Positions 37,677 to 58,756 of a stretch of DNA of 64,000 nucleotides are shown piece after piece (position 1 is the stretch's first letter; each line of letters starts with the position of its first letter). The position numbers and the translations under genes were made by a program. The notes beneath the pieces are model-generated. The model saw only the letters and a program-made list of their open reading frames with translations, did no database searches and had not been told where the DNA came from. Source of the stretch: Mycobacterium sp. 4858 (GTDB taxonomy: Bacteria > Actinomycetota > Actinomycetes > Mycobacteriales > Mycobacteriaceae); NCBI RefSeq assembly GCF_900240975.1, contig NZ_LT968775.1, positions 372,001 through 436,000 of the forward strand. The letters run 5' to 3'.

Positions 37677-38735
37677 CTAACGGGCCACCCGGCCGGTCAC
37701 CGGCGGCAGATCGGCGAGTGTCACGATCCCCGGCTCGGCGGCGACGACGGCCGGGACCGCGTTGGTCACCGGCATCGCGGTGTAGATCATCCCCAGCCCC
37801 ATGAACCCCGGCTCGGTCCAGTCCTTCGGCGGCAGGCAATGCAGGACGGTGCGCATGTTGGGCAACCCGAACACCTGGATGACGTGGCCGTGCTCCAGCG
37901 GTTTGGGCGGCACCACGTGATTGCCCATGGTCCAGTTGAAGCCCACGCTGACCACGTTGCGGTCGCCCTCCCAGCCGCGGTGGTAGCCATAGACGCCGCC
38001 CACCGTTCCCGCGGGGATCCGCATGAACCCCAGATCGGAATCGTCGGTGGCGGCGGTGAACGTCACGTCGAAGGTCATCCGGTCCAGCTTCGCCCCGATC
38101 GCGTCGGCCATCATGGCGGCGGATTCGGCGAAGACCTCGCTTTCGCGCCGCACGCTTTCGGCCAGCCCCGGCGTCTCGGGATCCTGCGAAAACCCCATCG
38201 CCGTCTGGGTTTCCGCCGATTCGTAGGTCGAGCAGTCCACCGACTCGGTGATGCGAATCTCGTCGACGCGTTCGCAGGCGCCGGACAGCACCATGCCGAC
38301 CATGTTCGTCATGCCGGGGTGCGCGCCGCTGCCGAAGATCGTCGAACCGCCCCGTTTGCAGGCGTCGACGATGCGTTCGCGGTCCTCCGGCGTCTGCTTG
38401 CCGCCGGTGATCCAGGCCGCGCTGGAGCAGACGTTGACGCCGGCCTCGAGTAACCGCACCAATTCATCGACGCCTGCCCACAACGGGTTGTAGCAACACG
38501 CGTCGGCACCCAGGGCGAGCAGCGCATCGATGTCGTTCGTCGCCCGCACTCCCGTCGGTTCGGGCCAGCCGGCCAGTTCGGCGGCATCCACGCCCACCTT
38601 GTCCGCCCCGTGCGCATACACCCCGACCAGCTCCATGTCCGGCCTGCCGATGATGGCGTGCAGCGAACGGCGCCCGATGTTTCCGGTCGTCCATTGGATC
38701 ACCCGCAGCGGACGGTCGGCCGGAAACCTGCTCAT
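37677..38735 (-). CDS. DapB-fold NAD(P)H oxidoreductase
   Basis: A 352-residue protein with a Rossmann start (LRVIQWTTGNIGRRSLHAI) and the two-domain shape of the dihydrodipicolinate-reductase N-terminal/amine-dehydrogenase family, common in mycobacteria but without a defined substrate. Other conserved parts are CCYNPLWAGVDELVRLLEAGVNV and GSGAHPGMTNMV. GGAG lies upstream of the ATG. It sits between mmpS and the Chp-like gene, on the same strand as both. It may reduce a lipid or polyketide intermediate, or be unrelated; the sequence does not decide. Confidence 0.8.
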   Translation of the reverse strand: MSRFPADRPLRVIQWTTGNIGRRSLHAIIGRPDMELVGVYAHGADKVGVDAAELAGWPEPTGVRATNDIDALLALGADACCYNPLWAGVDELVRLLEAGVNVCSSAAWITGGKQTPEDRERIVDACKRGGSTIFGSGAHPGMTNMVGMVLSGACERVDEIRITESVDCSTYESAETQTAMGFSQDPETPGLAESVRRESEVFAESAAMMADAIGAKLDRMTFDVTFTAATDDSDLGFMRIPAGTVGGVYGYHRGWEGDRNVVSVGFNWTMGNHVVPPKPLEHGHVIQVFGLPNMRTVLHCLPPKDWTEPGFMGLGMIYTAMPVTNAVPAVVAAEPGIVTLADLPPVTGRVAR

Positions 38736-38810
38736 CGCGTCTCCTTTGACGTGGCGAATTTGAGCCATTATCACCGACGGGCCGGCGCGTCTCGGGGCCC
38801 GGCTATCCGG

Positions 38811-39911
38811 TCAACGGTTGCCCTGGCCGAACGCGGCCATGGAGCTGGACAACAGCTGGGAAAACGGGTCGGCACCGCCGCCGAAGGTGGCCTGACTGGC
38901 CGGTGCGATCACGGCCGCGGGGTCGAAGCCGCGCACCGGATCCACTTGGACGGGTGCGGTCAGCGGGTCGTCGTTTCGCGAATATCCCGCGTTCACCATG
39001 GGCATCAGCTCGGCGTCGAGCTGGTTCAGCTCGTCTTCCGGCACCCCGAGGTAGCCCAGCGGTATCACCAGCGGGAGGTGTTTTTCGGGAATCAGGTACG
39101 TCGTTGTCGTCGCGCCCCGGGAGTTGACGGTGGTTCTGATGTTCTGCGGCGGCACCATGCTCGGGTCGGTGAACGCGACCGCGGTATGCCCGGTCGCCTC
39201 GCCCACCAGGGTGTTGGCGAGGGCCAGCAGGTTGTCCGGCCGGTCGGGGAAGTCGGCGATCATGTCGTAGGCCGCGACGAACGCCTTGGTGTCGTACTGG
39301 CTCTCCACCGGGGGCGGTATGCGGTAGTCCATTGCGGGAACGACGGCGCCGACCGGAAAAACGGAGGTCAGGAAACTCTGGCCGAAGGCGTGATGCCCGA
39401 CCGGATTGCCAAAGGTGCTGAAGACCAATTGATTTGGTGGGGGAGCGGCCGGATCGTTCGCCAGCCGGGCCTGCTCGGCGTCAACCACGAGCGAACCCTC
39501 GGACAGGCCGATCGCGGCGCCGAGGCCACCCCGGCGGATGGCCGCGTCCAGGTTGTCCTCCCCGACGGCCACCGACTCGCCGATGCTGGGTCCGTCGACC
39601 CCCAGGCCCGGAAAGGCTTCATCCAGCCGGCCGATCCCCGGAAAGAGCCGCTCCAACACGTGGCCCTGCACCTGCCCGGCGGGGTAGTTGACGATCTCGC
39701 GCCTGAGCCCGGGGAACCATCCGGCCCCCAGGCGCCGGCCGTACTCGTCGTAAGGGATGCCCGGGACGTGGGCGCCTCCGAGGGCGTACGCCGTTCCGCC
39801 GGCGGGCGTCCCGTCGCCCGGCGCGTCGTCGGCCGTGGCGATTCCGACGCCGAAACATCCTGTGGCGCCGAGGGTTACCAGGGCGGTAACTCCTGCGAGT
39901 AGTTTCTGCAT
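38811..39911 (-). CDS. Secreted PE-PPE-domain serine hydrolase/acyltransferase (Chp-like)
   Basis: About 366 residues. An N-terminal signal or anchor helix ([19 protein letters not shown], with a weak lipobox-like Cys) is followed by a PE-PPE alpha/beta-hydrolase domain lacking any PE or PPE N-terminal domain. A nucleophile motif GLSEG lies near residue 137, with a [12 protein letters not shown] segment earlier. Size, domain and position next to mmpL and papA match Chp1 (Rv3822) and Chp2 (Rv1184c), the extracellular-side acyltransferases of sulfolipid and polyacyltrehalose synthesis. It probably transfers acyl groups between lipids after export. Confidence 0.82.
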   Translation of the reverse strand: MQKLLAGVTALVTLGATGCFGVGIATADDAPGDGTPAGGTAYALGGAHVPGIPYDEYGRRLGAGWFPGLRREIVNYPAGQVQGHVLERLFPGIGRLDEAFPGLGVDGPSIGESVAVGEDNLDAAIRRGGLGAAIGLSEGSLVVDAEQARLANDPAAPPPNQLVFSTFGNPVGHHAFGQSFLTSVFPVGAVVPAMDYRIPPPVESQYDTKAFVAAYDMIADFPDRPDNLLALANTLVGEATGHTAVAFTDPSMVPPQNIRTTVNSRGATTTTYLIPEKHLPLVIPLGYLGVPEDELNQLDAELMPMVNAGYSRNDDPLTAPVQVDPVRGFDPAAVIAPASQATFGGGADPFSQLLSSSMAAFGQGNR

Positions 39912-39986
39912 CACCACTTCCCGGCCACTTCCCGCCTGCTCGACTCCGCCTCGTAGTGTCGCATACCGCGCCGGCTGACCGGGTGC

Positions 39987-42986
39987 CTACGGCGCATTCC
40001 CGGCCGGTGAGGCCACGGACGGCCGCCGCGGTCCCGGTCGGGACGGCCACCAGCTCGCCCGCCCGACCAGCGTAGCCAGGGCGGGCACCGTGATGGTGCG
40101 CACCACGAAGGTGTCGAGCAGGATTCCGATCCCGATCACCACACCGCCTTGGACAACGGTGCTGATGCTGGAGAACACGAGCCCCCACATCGAGGCGGCG
40201 AAGATCAAACCCGCCGCGGTGATCACCCCGCCGGTCGAACCCAGCGTGCGGATGATGCCGTATCGCATGCTGTGCGGGGACTCGTCACGCATTCGCGAGA
40301 TGAGCAGCATGTTGTAGTCCGCCCCGACCGCGACCAGGACCACGAAGGCCAAGGGCGGCACGCTCCAATGCAATTGCTGGCCGAGGGCGAATTGAAACGT
40401 CAGGACGCCGATGCCGACCGCGGACAAATACGAGACCACGACGGAAGCCACCAGATACAGCGGTGCGATGACCGCTCGCAGCAGGGCCATCAGGGTCAAC
40501 AGCACGACGACGATGGTGACCGCGACGATGAATCTGATGTCGTGCTGGTAGAAGTCCCGCGTGTCCCGCAGCGTGACGGGGTAGCCCGCCATCGATATGG
40601 AGGCGTCCGCCAACGCGGTGTTCGGTTGGGCCCCGCGGGCGGTGTCGGCGATCGCGTTGACCTGATCCATCGCCTCGGAGCTGAACGGATTCAATTTCGT
40701 TTGAACCAGGTAACGCACCGAGTGCCCGTCGGGCGAGACGAACGCTTTCGCGGCCTTCTTGAACTCCTCCATGTGCAGGAGCTGCGCCGGGACGTTGAAC
40801 CCTGCCATCGACGGTTCGGCCGCGTCGTGTTTCAGCGTCAGGAGGAACGCCGACGCCTCGCCGAGCCCCGCCCCCATCTGTTTGATCTGGTCGACCAGCT
40901 GGTCCACCCCGTCGGCGACTTGCCGGCTCCCGCCCGCGAACTCCTCGGCGCCTTGTTGCAGGTGGTTCAGGTCGGCCTGCAGGCCCCCGGGTTGGTCCAG
41001 CCCCATGGCATGCAGCGCCTTGACGAAGCTGGCCAGCGCACCACGCAGATGATCGACCGAGGCGTTGAGCGTCTGCCGGTCCTGAAACGCCTGCAGTTGT
41101 CCGGCCAGATCGTTGATCTGGTCGAGGCTTCCGTCGCCGCGCGCGTTGACCACGCGCTCGAAATTGGCCCGGGTGGCGCTGCAGGACGGGTCGGCATCGC
41201 AGACCTGGTTGCCCTCCAGCGCGGTCAGCACCGGGGCCACCCACGCGAACAGATCCTTGATCGCCGCGAAGTTCACGCCGATGGTATGGCCGAGCGAGTT
41301 GATGCTGCTGACCAGCTTGGCCGCCAAGACGACTTCTCTGACCAACTTGTCACCGCCGTACTGGCTCCTGATCGACGTGAAGGCGTCGGTCAGGCCCCGC
41401 ATCCCGGCCACCATCTGGTTGACTTGCCCGCGCACATCGCCGAGGTTGTCGGCCAGCGTGTTCGCCCCGGCGGCCAGTCGGTTCAGGTCGTCGGTGTGGT
41501 CGCTGATCAGGGTGGAGCCGGCGCCCAGGCGAGCGCCGATCGCGCCCGCCTGATACGTCGCCCGGAACTGTTCCGGCACGGCTCCCGCGGGCCGGGTCAC
41601 GCCGCTGACCGCAGCGATGTTGGGCAGTTGGCTGACTCGGGTGGCCATCTGCTCCAGATCGGCCAGGGCCCGGGGTGTGCGCAGGTCGTGCGGTGACTGG
41701 ACGAGGATGTATTCGGGAATGGACTGGTTGACCGGGAAATGGCGATCCAGCGCGGCATACCCGATCGAGCTCGGGGCCGAGGCGCTCAGCGCCTTGCGGT
41801 CGTCGTAGTTGAAGCGCACCAAGCCCGCACAGCCGGCGAGAATGATCAGCACCAGCACGCTGGCGACCAGATGACTCCTCGGCCGGCGCACGATGCGTAT
41901 CCCCGACCGTCGCCAAAACCGGGCGGTCAGTTCGCGCGACGGTTTGACCCATCCGCGCGGCCCGGCCAGCACGAGAATGGCGGGCAGCAAGGTCATCGCT
42001 GCGAGGAATGCGACACCGATCCCGATGGCCGAGGACACCCCTACCGTGGAGAACACGCCCATCCGGGCGAAACTCATTCCGAGGAAGGTGATCCCCACCG
42101 TCGCCGCGGACGCGGCGATCACTTTGCCGATCGAGAGCAAAGCCCGCCGTACCGCTTCCTCGTAGCCGGCGCCGAGCCGCAAGTAGTCGTGATAGCGGCT
42201 GATCAGGAAGACCGCGTAATCGGTTCCCGCGCCGGCGACCATCGCGCTCAAGAAGACGATGGACTGATTCGACACCCCTAACCCGCTGGCTTGCGAGATG
42301 CCGGCCACGACGGCCTGCGCGATCACCATCGACGCCCCGATCGCGATGAGCGGTAGCAGCATGGTGATCGGGTTGCGGTACACCACGAGCAGGACGACGA
42401 GCACCAGCGCGGCGATCGCGAGTTCGATCGGAGTGCGGTCCCGCTCGCCCGCGACGGTGAGGTCGCTGACGGTGGCCGCGGGTCCGGCGAGGTTCGCGGT
42501 CAGCGGAGTCCCGGCGACGCTGTGCCGGACGATGTCGGCAACGCGGGTGTAGGCGGCGTAGGCCTTCGGCGTGCCCAATTCGCCGGCGATGCCGACCGGC
42601 AGCACCCAGGATTTGTGGTCTTTACTGGTCAACACCGCGCGCAGCGACGGCGTGCTGACGAAATCCTGCAACATCAGCACGTCACGCGCGTCCTCGTGCA
42701 GCGCGGTCACCACTTTGTGGTAAGCGGCTTCGTCGGGTGGTCCCAGCCCCTTCTCATCGGTGAGGACCACCAATAGGAGGTCTTCGGCGCCCGATTCGTG
42801 AAACGCCTCGGTCATCTTGCGGGCGGCGACGCTCGACGGGGCGCCGCTGGGCAGTATCGCGAGCGGATGCTGCTGCGCCATCTCGTTCAGGGTCGGAAAC
42901 GTCAGCGGCAGGGCGACCGCGACCACCACCCACAGCCCGATCACCACCCCGGGCCACCGCATCACGAAATCGGCTAGCCGTCGCAC
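39987..42986 (-). CDS. MmpL8/MmpL10-like lipid transporter
   Basis: About 999 residues from a GTG start. Twelve membrane helices, with TM4 and TM10 motifs [18 protein letters not shown] and [15 protein letters not shown]. The sequence closely follows MmpL8 of M. tuberculosis, for example [27 protein letters not shown] and [10 protein letters not shown]. There is no MmpS gene beside it, as for MmpL8 and MmpL10. The start is uncertain: GTG 42986 leaves a short cytoplasmic tail, while a GTG or ATG up to 43100 would overlap papA. Predicted to export the acylated trehalose-type precursor. Confidence 0.88.
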   Translation of the reverse strand: MRRLADFVMRWPGVVIGLWVVVAVALPLTFPTLNEMAQQHPLAILPSGAPSSVAARKMTEAFHESGAEDLLLVVLTDEKGLGPPDEAAYHKVVTALHEDARDVLMLQDFVSTPSLRAVLTSKDHKSWVLPVGIAGELGTPKAYAAYTRVADIVRHSVAGTPLTANLAGPAATVSDLTVAGERDRTPIELAIAALVLVVLLVVYRNPITMLLPLIAIGASMVIAQAVVAGISQASGLGVSNQSIVFLSAMVAGAGTDYAVFLISRYHDYLRLGAGYEEAVRRALLSIGKVIAASAATVGITFLGMSFARMGVFSTVGVSSAIGIGVAFLAAMTLLPAILVLAGPRGWVKPSRELTARFWRRSGIRIVRRPRSHLVASVLVLIILAGCAGLVRFNYDDRKALSASAPSSIGYAALDRHFPVNQSIPEYILVQSPHDLRTPRALADLEQMATRVSQLPNIAAVSGVTRPAGAVPEQFRATYQAGAIGARLGAGSTLISDHTDDLNRLAAGANTLADNLGDVRGQVNQMVAGMRGLTDAFTSIRSQYGGDKLVREVVLAAKLVSSINSLGHTIGVNFAAIKDLFAWVAPVLTALEGNQVCDADPSCSATRANFERVVNARGDGSLDQINDLAGQLQAFQDRQTLNASVDHLRGALASFVKALHAMGLDQPGGLQADLNHLQQGAEEFAGGSRQVADGVDQLVDQIKQMGAGLGEASAFLLTLKHDAAEPSMAGFNVPAQLLHMEEFKKAAKAFVSPDGHSVRYLVQTKLNPFSSEAMDQVNAIADTARGAQPNTALADASISMAGYPVTLRDTRDFYQHDIRFIVAVTIVVVLLTLMALLRAVIAPLYLVASVVVSYLSAVGIGVLTFQFALGQQLHWSVPPLAFVVLVAVGADYNMLLISRMRDESPHSMRYGIIRTLGSTGGVITAAGLIFAASMWGLVFSSISTVVQGGVVIGIGILLDTFVVRTITVPALATLVGRASWWPSRPGPRRPSVASPAGNAP

Positions 42987-43039
42987 ATCGAACCCCCGGC
43001 CCGCCGGAGATGGCTCATCCGAAGAAAGGCAGCAGCCAT
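42974..43039 (-). CDS. Possible 21-codon leader ORF between papA and mmpL
   Basis: AAGGAG (43048-43053 on the other strand) stands eight bases before an ATG that opens a 21-codon frame ([16 protein letters not shown] then SMCDG) out of frame with mmpL. Its stop lies 10 bases past the mmpL GTG. It may couple mmpL translation to papA, or mark a start-region frameshift. The ribosome site is strong; whether the peptide matters is unknown. Confidence 0.3.
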   Translation of the reverse strand: MAAAFLRMSHLRRAGGSMCDG

Positions 43040-43054
43040 CGTCGGCACTCCTTG

Positions 43055-44476
43055 CTATGCAACGCGCCCCCAGTGCCCGGTATCGGCGACCCGCATACAT
43101 ACGGACTTCATCGCTGCGACGTACCGGGAAACTGATTTCTGGGCAACTGCGTTGGCGGGGTACATGATCGCCATCGCGGTGCCCTCTTCGTACCGGAAGA
43201 TATAGATCGTCAGTTGATACGAATATCTTCCGTCGGAATAGATTCCGATGCTATTTGCGTAGCCCATCTCGGCCGCCGCCAGCACGGCGTTCATCGGGGC
43301 GGCGTCGGCGTGCAGGAAATTGGTCACCGGGAAGTTCGGGCGGGGCCTGCTCAGCCACGGCGCCAATTCCAGCACGCGGTAATACGGCACCTTGGCCATG
43401 TCCAGGCTTGAATCGAAAGACGTCTGCGCCGCCCACGCCGCGTCAGTGAATGACACCGCTGCTATCGGGATGGTGATCGGAACCAATCCGGTAAACCAGC
43501 CCTGGGTCATGAAGTTGTCCGACGTCCTGCGGGTGTCCCTGGGGGTGAGCCCGTAATATGTTGTTGCGCCGGTAAATTCGTGTTCTACCTGGGCGAGGCA
43601 GGCGAACAACCCGCCGACGAAGCGGGCGCCTGCCGCCGAGCAGGCCGATTCGAATCTCGCTGTCTGCGCCGCGTCCATCAATGTGTCCGTGATCATGTCA
43701 CTCTTGGTCGGCTCCAATGGGTTGCCCAATGGCAGCGGGAATTCCGGCAGGCTTCCGTTGTTGTTCTCCGCGAATTCGATCCACGCGCGTACCTGAGGCG
43801 AGTCCGCCGTCAAAGCCGACGTGTACCGGCGCTCTTCGACACAGAAATCGTCAAAGCTCCCGGCTGCGGGCAGCGCGAGGGGTCCGGCGCCGCTTGTCAA
43901 CGCCGAATACCTCGCATGGGACTCCACCATCGTGATACCGATCAGCGCGGCATCACCGTGGACGTGATCGATGCTCGCGTAAAAGGTGAAGTGGTCCTGG
44001 TTTTGAACGATCCCGAAGCTGAAGCACTCCCAGTGAAACGGGTCGGGTGTCGCGACCACATGATCGTGCAGTTCGTCGATGGCCAATTCGCCGTGGACGG
44101 TGGGCGCGAATTCGATGTCGTCGGGATTATCGATTGTGTGCCGGAGGATCTCTCCGGTTTCGGTGTATTCGAACCAACTGCGGTACGTATCGTGGCGGCG
44201 CAGGTATGCGTTGAGCGCCTCGTTCATGGCGGGAATGTCGCACTGCCCGGCGATTTCGCACGTGGCGATGATCTGCCGTGAATAGTCGAGCCCCGAGGTC
44301 GTTTGCCGGTGATAGCCCTGAAGATGTTGCCCCTGCATGTAGCTGACCGGCACCGGACTGACCGGCGCTTGCCGCGCCTTGTCCCGCGAGGCGGGTGTCG
44401 GGTGCCACGAGACGACTTCGCCTGGGCTCAGCGTCCACTCACCGATCGAGCCGATCGTGATTTTCCCGATGCGCAA
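43055..44476 (-). CDS. PapA-family acyltransferase
   Basis: A 473-residue condensation-domain acyltransferase. Typical PapA N-terminus ([17 protein letters not shown]), the HxxxD active-site motif in [10 protein letters not shown] (His about 170) and a C-terminal solvent-channel region. PapA1, PapA2 and PapA3 acylate trehalose with acyl groups supplied by a PKS. TTG start: GAGGAG ends seven bases before it and no ATG or GTG fits the conserved N-terminus. It is first in a probable papA-mmpL-chp operon, divergent from the PKS gene. Confidence 0.9.
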   Translation of the reverse strand: MRIGKITIGSIGEWTLSPGEVVSWHPTPASRDKARQAPVSPVPVSYMQGQHLQGYHRQTTSGLDYSRQIIATCEIAGQCDIPAMNEALNAYLRRHDTYRSWFEYTETGEILRHTIDNPDDIEFAPTVHGELAIDELHDHVVATPDPFHWECFSFGIVQNQDHFTFYASIDHVHGDAALIGITMVESHARYSALTSGAGPLALPAAGSFDDFCVEERRYTSALTADSPQVRAWIEFAENNNGSLPEFPLPLGNPLEPTKSDMITDTLMDAAQTARFESACSAAGARFVGGLFACLAQVEHEFTGATTYYGLTPRDTRRTSDNFMTQGWFTGLVPITIPIAAVSFTDAAWAAQTSFDSSLDMAKVPYYRVLELAPWLSRPRPNFPVTNFLHADAAPMNAVLAAAEMGYANSIGIYSDGRYSYQLTIYIFRYEEGTAMAIMYPANAVAQKSVSRYVAAMKSVCMRVADTGHWGRVA

Positions 44477-44809
44477 AAATCTTCTCCTCGGTCGGCCAGG
44501 CCGCAGTTCCGGGCCAAGCTGGTGGCGAGATCAACATAACTTCTTCGGCGACCGCTGACCGCGACATGCCGGGCCACAGGTATACCGCGACGTAGTTGGC
44601 GACGGTTAGGGTAGGACCGGCCCGGCGTGGGACACAGTCCGGCATCCGGCGACACTACTCGCCGCTGGGGGGATTACTCTGCTGCGCACCGGGTCGACGT
44701 GGTGCGGTGAGCGGGTCAAAAGCTTGGCCCGTAAAAAGTCACGGACCTATCGCCGGAGGCTGGCCCCCGGGGGAGCCACCTTCGTCGTCCGAGGTGAGAG
44801 GACAGATGC
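44477..44809. promoter_or_regulatory. Divergent papA/pks intergenic region
   Basis: 333 bases without a gene separate papA (leftward) and the PKS (rightward). Candidate -10 motifs are TATGTT on the minus strand (44533-44538) and TAGGGT on the plus strand (44607-44612), neither with a clear -35 box. AGAGGA lies seven bases before the PKS ATG. No strong palindrome was found. Shared control of both transcripts from this region is likely but unproven. Confidence 0.4.
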
Positions 44810-55825
<11,016 letters not shown>

Positions 55826-55855
55826 GCGGACAACCAGTCGGCGTGCGCCGCAGCG

Positions 55856-56287
55856 TCAGTCGCTGATATCGAAACCGGCGATGACCTTGGTCGGGCGCAG
55901 GCGCACCACCAGTTCGCCGGGCGCGGAGTTGCGGCGGCCGAACTCCTCGGCGCGGTCGGCGCCCATGTACCGCGCGCCGGTGCGGGTCGCGATGTCGAGC
56001 ACGTCGGCCGGATCCTCGCTCACCGTCGCCACGCCCTGCACCTGGACGAACGAGTAGGGCGGGTGGGGATCGTCGACGCACATCACCACTCGCGGATCAC
56101 GATGCAGGGCACGGCCTTTCGAAGTGTCACGGCCGGTGTTGAACGCCAGCTGTCCCTCGTCTACGACGAACCACACCGGCGCGACCAGCGGCCGGCCGTC
56201 GGCGGCAACGTAACCGAGCATGCCCGTACGGGTGCCGGCTGACAGGAACTCGACAACCCTCTGCGAGAGCGTGGCGGGCGCGGCCAT
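55856..56287 (-). CDS. Split-barrel flavin/F420-type (PPOX/FDOR) protein
   Basis: A 143-residue protein of the pyridoxamine-phosphate-oxidase-like split-barrel fold, in the group that in mycobacteria includes F420-dependent FDOR-B enzymes. Features: TRTGMLGYVAADGRPLVAPVWFVVDEGQL, NTGRDTSKGRALHRDPRVVMCVDDP and VRLRPTKVIAGFDISD. The ATG lies two bases past the acyl-CoA dehydrogenase stop, so it ends a three-gene operon. The cofactor (F420, FMN or heme) cannot be settled from sequence alone. It converges on the PKS with a 30-base gap. Confidence 0.8.
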   Translation of the reverse strand: MAAPATLSQRVVEFLSAGTRTGMLGYVAADGRPLVAPVWFVVDEGQLAFNTGRDTSKGRALHRDPRVVMCVDDPHPPYSFVQVQGVATVSEDPADVLDIATRTGARYMGADRAEEFGRRNSAPGELVVRLRPTKVIAGFDISD

Positions 56288-56289
56288 GA

Positions 56290-57396
56290 CTAGAGACGGG
56301 CCAGGTCGTAGTCGCCGATGTGGTCGATCAGGTTGTGCAGGTGGTCGCCGGATGTGCCGAGCGTGTGCTCGATCGCGGTGAGCCGGGCGGCATAGTGGGC
56401 GACCGGGTATTCCGCGGTCACACCGATGCCGCCGTGCAGCTGGATCGACTCCTGGGCGATGTGCCGGCCCGAGCGGCCGATCTGCAGCTTGGCCCGCGAG
56501 GCGATCACCGGATCGATGTTGCCGTCCGAGATCGACATCGACGCGTACATGCTCATGCTGCGCGCCAGTTCGAGCGACACGTACATGTCGGCTGCCCGCT
56601 GGGTGAGCGCCTGGAATTTGTTGAGCGTGACGCCGAACTGCTTGCGGGTCTTGAGGTAGTCGGTGGTCAGTCGCAGCGCTTCCTCCATCGCCCCGACCGC
56701 TTCGGCGCACAGCGCCGCCTGGATGCGGATGATGGCGTCGCGGATCGCCTGCGACGCGTCAGCCGCTTCGCCCAGGGGCTCCGCGGGTGTGGCGTCCAAG
56801 TCGATCTGCGCGCCGCGCTGTCCGTCGAAGGTCCGGTACGGGTGACGGGTAACGGCGCTTGCGTCGACCAGGAACAGCCCCGTGCCGCCGTTCGGTAACG
56901 CGGCGCTGACCACCAGGGTGTCGGCGCAGTCGCCGGCGAGCACCGGGTTCTTGCGTCCGCTCAGCGCCCACGAATCGCCTTGCCGCACAGCCTTGGTGCC
57001 CACGTCCGCGGTCGGGGCGCGGTGGCCCGGTTCCAGGTGGGCGAAGGCCAGCAGGCGTTGGCCGGCCGCGACGTCGTCGAGTTGTTCCTTCTGAGCATCC
57101 GTGCCCAACTCGGCGATCAGCGCGCCCGGTGCGAGCGCGGCGTGCAGGATCGGCTCGGGGGCCAGCCGGCGCCCCGCCTCGACGAGCACGACCATGATCT
57201 CGATCTGGCCCGCCTCCTCCGGGTCGAAGCCGAGGCCGAGGATCCCGGTGTCGGCGAGCTGACTCCATACCTCGCGGCTCCAGCCCAGGTCAGAGCCGAT
57301 CACCTTGTTGCGGCTCTCCGGGTCGTAGCTGCGTGAGAGCAGTTCGCGGGTGGTGTCGCGGAGCAGTGTCTGCTCGTCGGTCAACTGAAAGTCCAT
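56290..57396 (-). CDS. Acyl-CoA dehydrogenase, FadE pair subunit (368 aa)
   Basis: A 368-residue acyl-CoA dehydrogenase fold protein. N-terminus MDFQLTDEQTLLRDTTREL, middle beta domain and C-terminal helices with KTRKQFGVTLNKFQALTQRAADMY and QLHGGIGVTAEYPVAHY. It lacks the C-terminal YEGT/YGGT-type stretch that carries the catalytic Glu in many FadE proteins. It follows a second FadE gene by seven bases. Paired mycobacterial FadE genes often make alpha2beta2 enzymes in which one subunit is non-catalytic, and this one would be that subunit. Confidence 0.88.
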   Translation of the reverse strand: MDFQLTDEQTLLRDTTRELLSRSYDPESRNKVIGSDLGWSREVWSQLADTGILGLGFDPEEAGQIEIMVVLVEAGRRLAPEPILHAALAPGALIAELGTDAQKEQLDDVAAGQRLLAFAHLEPGHRAPTADVGTKAVRQGDSWALSGRKNPVLAGDCADTLVVSAALPNGGTGLFLVDASAVTRHPYRTFDGQRGAQIDLDATPAEPLGEAADASQAIRDAIIRIQAALCAEAVGAMEEALRLTTDYLKTRKQFGVTLNKFQALTQRAADMYVSLELARSMSMYASMSISDGNIDPVIASRAKLQIGRSGRHIAQESIQLHGGIGVTAEYPVAHYAARLTAIEHTLGTSGDHLHNLIDHIGDYDLARL

Positions 57397-57403
57397 GGCT
57401 GCC

Positions 57404-58564
57404 TCACAATCCCAGAATGGTGGACGCGATGATGTTGCGCTGCACCTCGTTGCTGCCGCCGTAGATCGACGTCTTGCGGTAGTTGAGGTAGTGCGGCGCA
57501 CTGTGTTGCGCCCAGTCCGGAGACGCGATGCCTTCCCCGTCGGCGGGCAGCGCGTCGGGCCCGGCCACCTCGACGAGCAGTTCGGTGGCGATCTGCTGCA
57601 GTTGGCTGCCGCGGAGTTTGAGCACCGACGACGCCGGATTGGGCTGCCCGTTCGCGGAATCGGTGACCACGCGCGACTGCGTGAGTTCCAGTGCCAACAG
57701 CTCGTTTTCGGCTTCGGCGAGCCGGGCCGCGAACAGCGGATCCTCCAGCACGCCGGCCGCCGCGGCGTGCTTCTTCACCTCGGCCAAGCGCACCTTGGTC
57801 CGCCCGACGCCGGCGATGCCGGTCCGTTCGTTGCCGAGCAGGAACTTCGCGTACGTCCAGCCCTTGTTCTCTTCTCCCACAAGCTGATTGGCGGGCACGC
57901 GGACGTCTTCGAAGAAGATCTCGTTCACCTCGTGGCCGCCGTCGATCGTCTTGATGGGCCGCAGGGTGATGCCCGGCGTCTTCATGTCGAACAGCAGAAA
58001 CGAGATGCCGGCCTGACGCTTGGGCGCCTGCGGGTCGGTGCGCACCAGGCAGAAGATCCAGTCCGCGTACTGGCCGAGCGTGGTCCAGGTCTTCTGGCCG
58101 TTGACGATGTAGCTGTCGCCATCCCGCACCGCGGTGGTGCGCAGCGACGCCAGGTCCGAACCGGCCTCAGGCTCGGAAAAGCCTTGGCACCACCAGATGT
58201 CGAGGCTGGCGGTCGGCGGCAGGAAGCGTTCTTTGACCTCCTCCGAACCGAATTCGGCGATCACCGGGCCCACCATCTTGGTGTTGAAGTTCAGCGGCTC
58301 CGGGACGCACGCCAGTTGCATCTCGTCAGCCCAGATCTGGTGCTGGGTGGGCGTCCACTCCTTGCCGCCCCACTCGACAGGCCAGTTCGGTACCGCCAGG
58401 CCGTGCTCGTGCAGGATCTTGTGGCTGGTGACGATGTCGTCGTGGTTCACTTCCGCCGCACCCCGGCGCACCCGCTCGCGCACCTCTTCGGGGATCTTGG
58501 TGGTGTAGATGGTGCGGAGCTCGTCGCGGAACGCGGCTTCCTCCGGTGTGAGCGCCAGTTGCAC
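57404..58564 (-). CDS. Acyl-CoA dehydrogenase, FadE pair subunit (386 aa)
   Basis: A 386-residue acyl-CoA dehydrogenase with the flavin and substrate loops WCQGFSEPEAGSDLASL and GQKTWTTLGQYADW, LLGNERTGIAG, and the C-terminal YGGSNEVQRNIIAS. It is first in an operon with the 368-residue partner and the split-barrel protein. Substrates of such FadE pairs include branched or sterol-derived acyl-CoAs; here the setting beside a PKS suggests lipid tailoring or turnover, but this is only positional. The upstream gap holds DnaA-box-like repeats. Confidence 0.9.
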   Translation of the reverse strand: MQLALTPEEAAFRDELRTIYTTKIPEEVRERVRRGAAEVNHDDIVTSHKILHEHGLAVPNWPVEWGGKEWTPTQHQIWADEMQLACVPEPLNFNTKMVGPVIAEFGSEEVKERFLPPTASLDIWWCQGFSEPEAGSDLASLRTTAVRDGDSYIVNGQKTWTTLGQYADWIFCLVRTDPQAPKRQAGISFLLFDMKTPGITLRPIKTIDGGHEVNEIFFEDVRVPANQLVGEENKGWTYAKFLLGNERTGIAGVGRTKVRLAEVKKHAAAAGVLEDPLFAARLAEAENELLALELTQSRVVTDSANGQPNPASSVLKLRGSQLQQIATELLVEVAGPDALPADGEGIASPDWAQHSAPHYLNYRKTSIYGGSNEVQRNIIASTILGL

Positions 58565-58666
58565 GGCGGCCTCCTGTCATCTGGGGTGAACGTGGCCACC
58601 AGCGTCGGAGGGCCCGGTTCTGGCGATGCCGTTCTTGGCTCCATCTTGACCCATTCCCCGCAGCCG

Positions 58667-58700
58667 TTGTCCACAGCCTCGGTTTAGTCCACAGTCTCGG
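58667..58700 (+). promoter_or_regulatory. DnaA-box-like direct repeat pair upstream of comEA-comEC-holA
   Basis: TTGTCCACA (58667-58675) matches the mycobacterial DnaA-box consensus exactly; TAGTCCACA (58685-58693) differs by one base. Both sit in a 14-bp direct repeat, GTCCACAGYCTCGG (58669-58682 and 58687-58700), with a period of 18. The position is 57 bases before comEA and 100 from the fadE start. Confidence 0.5.
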
Positions 58701-58744
58701 GCCTTGCCGTCGCCGGTCGGGGCCGAGCCGACGGTTGGCGCACC

Positions 58745-58756
58745 TACGGTCGGCGC
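58745..58756 (+). promoter_or_regulatory. Candidate leaderless promoter of comEA
   Basis: TACGGT (58745-58750), a TANNNT -10 motif, ends six bases before the comEA ATG. A 12-base near-direct repeat, ACGGTTGGCGCA and ACGGTCGGCGCA, with a 16-base period ends at the start codon. No ribosome binding site is visible, so a leaderless transcript is likely. Confidence 0.45.

Noticed and set aside
42987..43100. An N-terminal extension of the MmpL8/10-like protein from 43100
   Set aside because: It overlaps the end of papA by 46 bases and its translation is rich in Arg and Cys, unlike MmpL N-termini. It has no ribosome site.
55839..55850. CGGCGTGCGCCG as a terminator between the PKS and the split-barrel gene
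   Set aside because: The palindrome would leave a two-base loop, or only a three-pair stem, and has no T tract. It is too weak to call.
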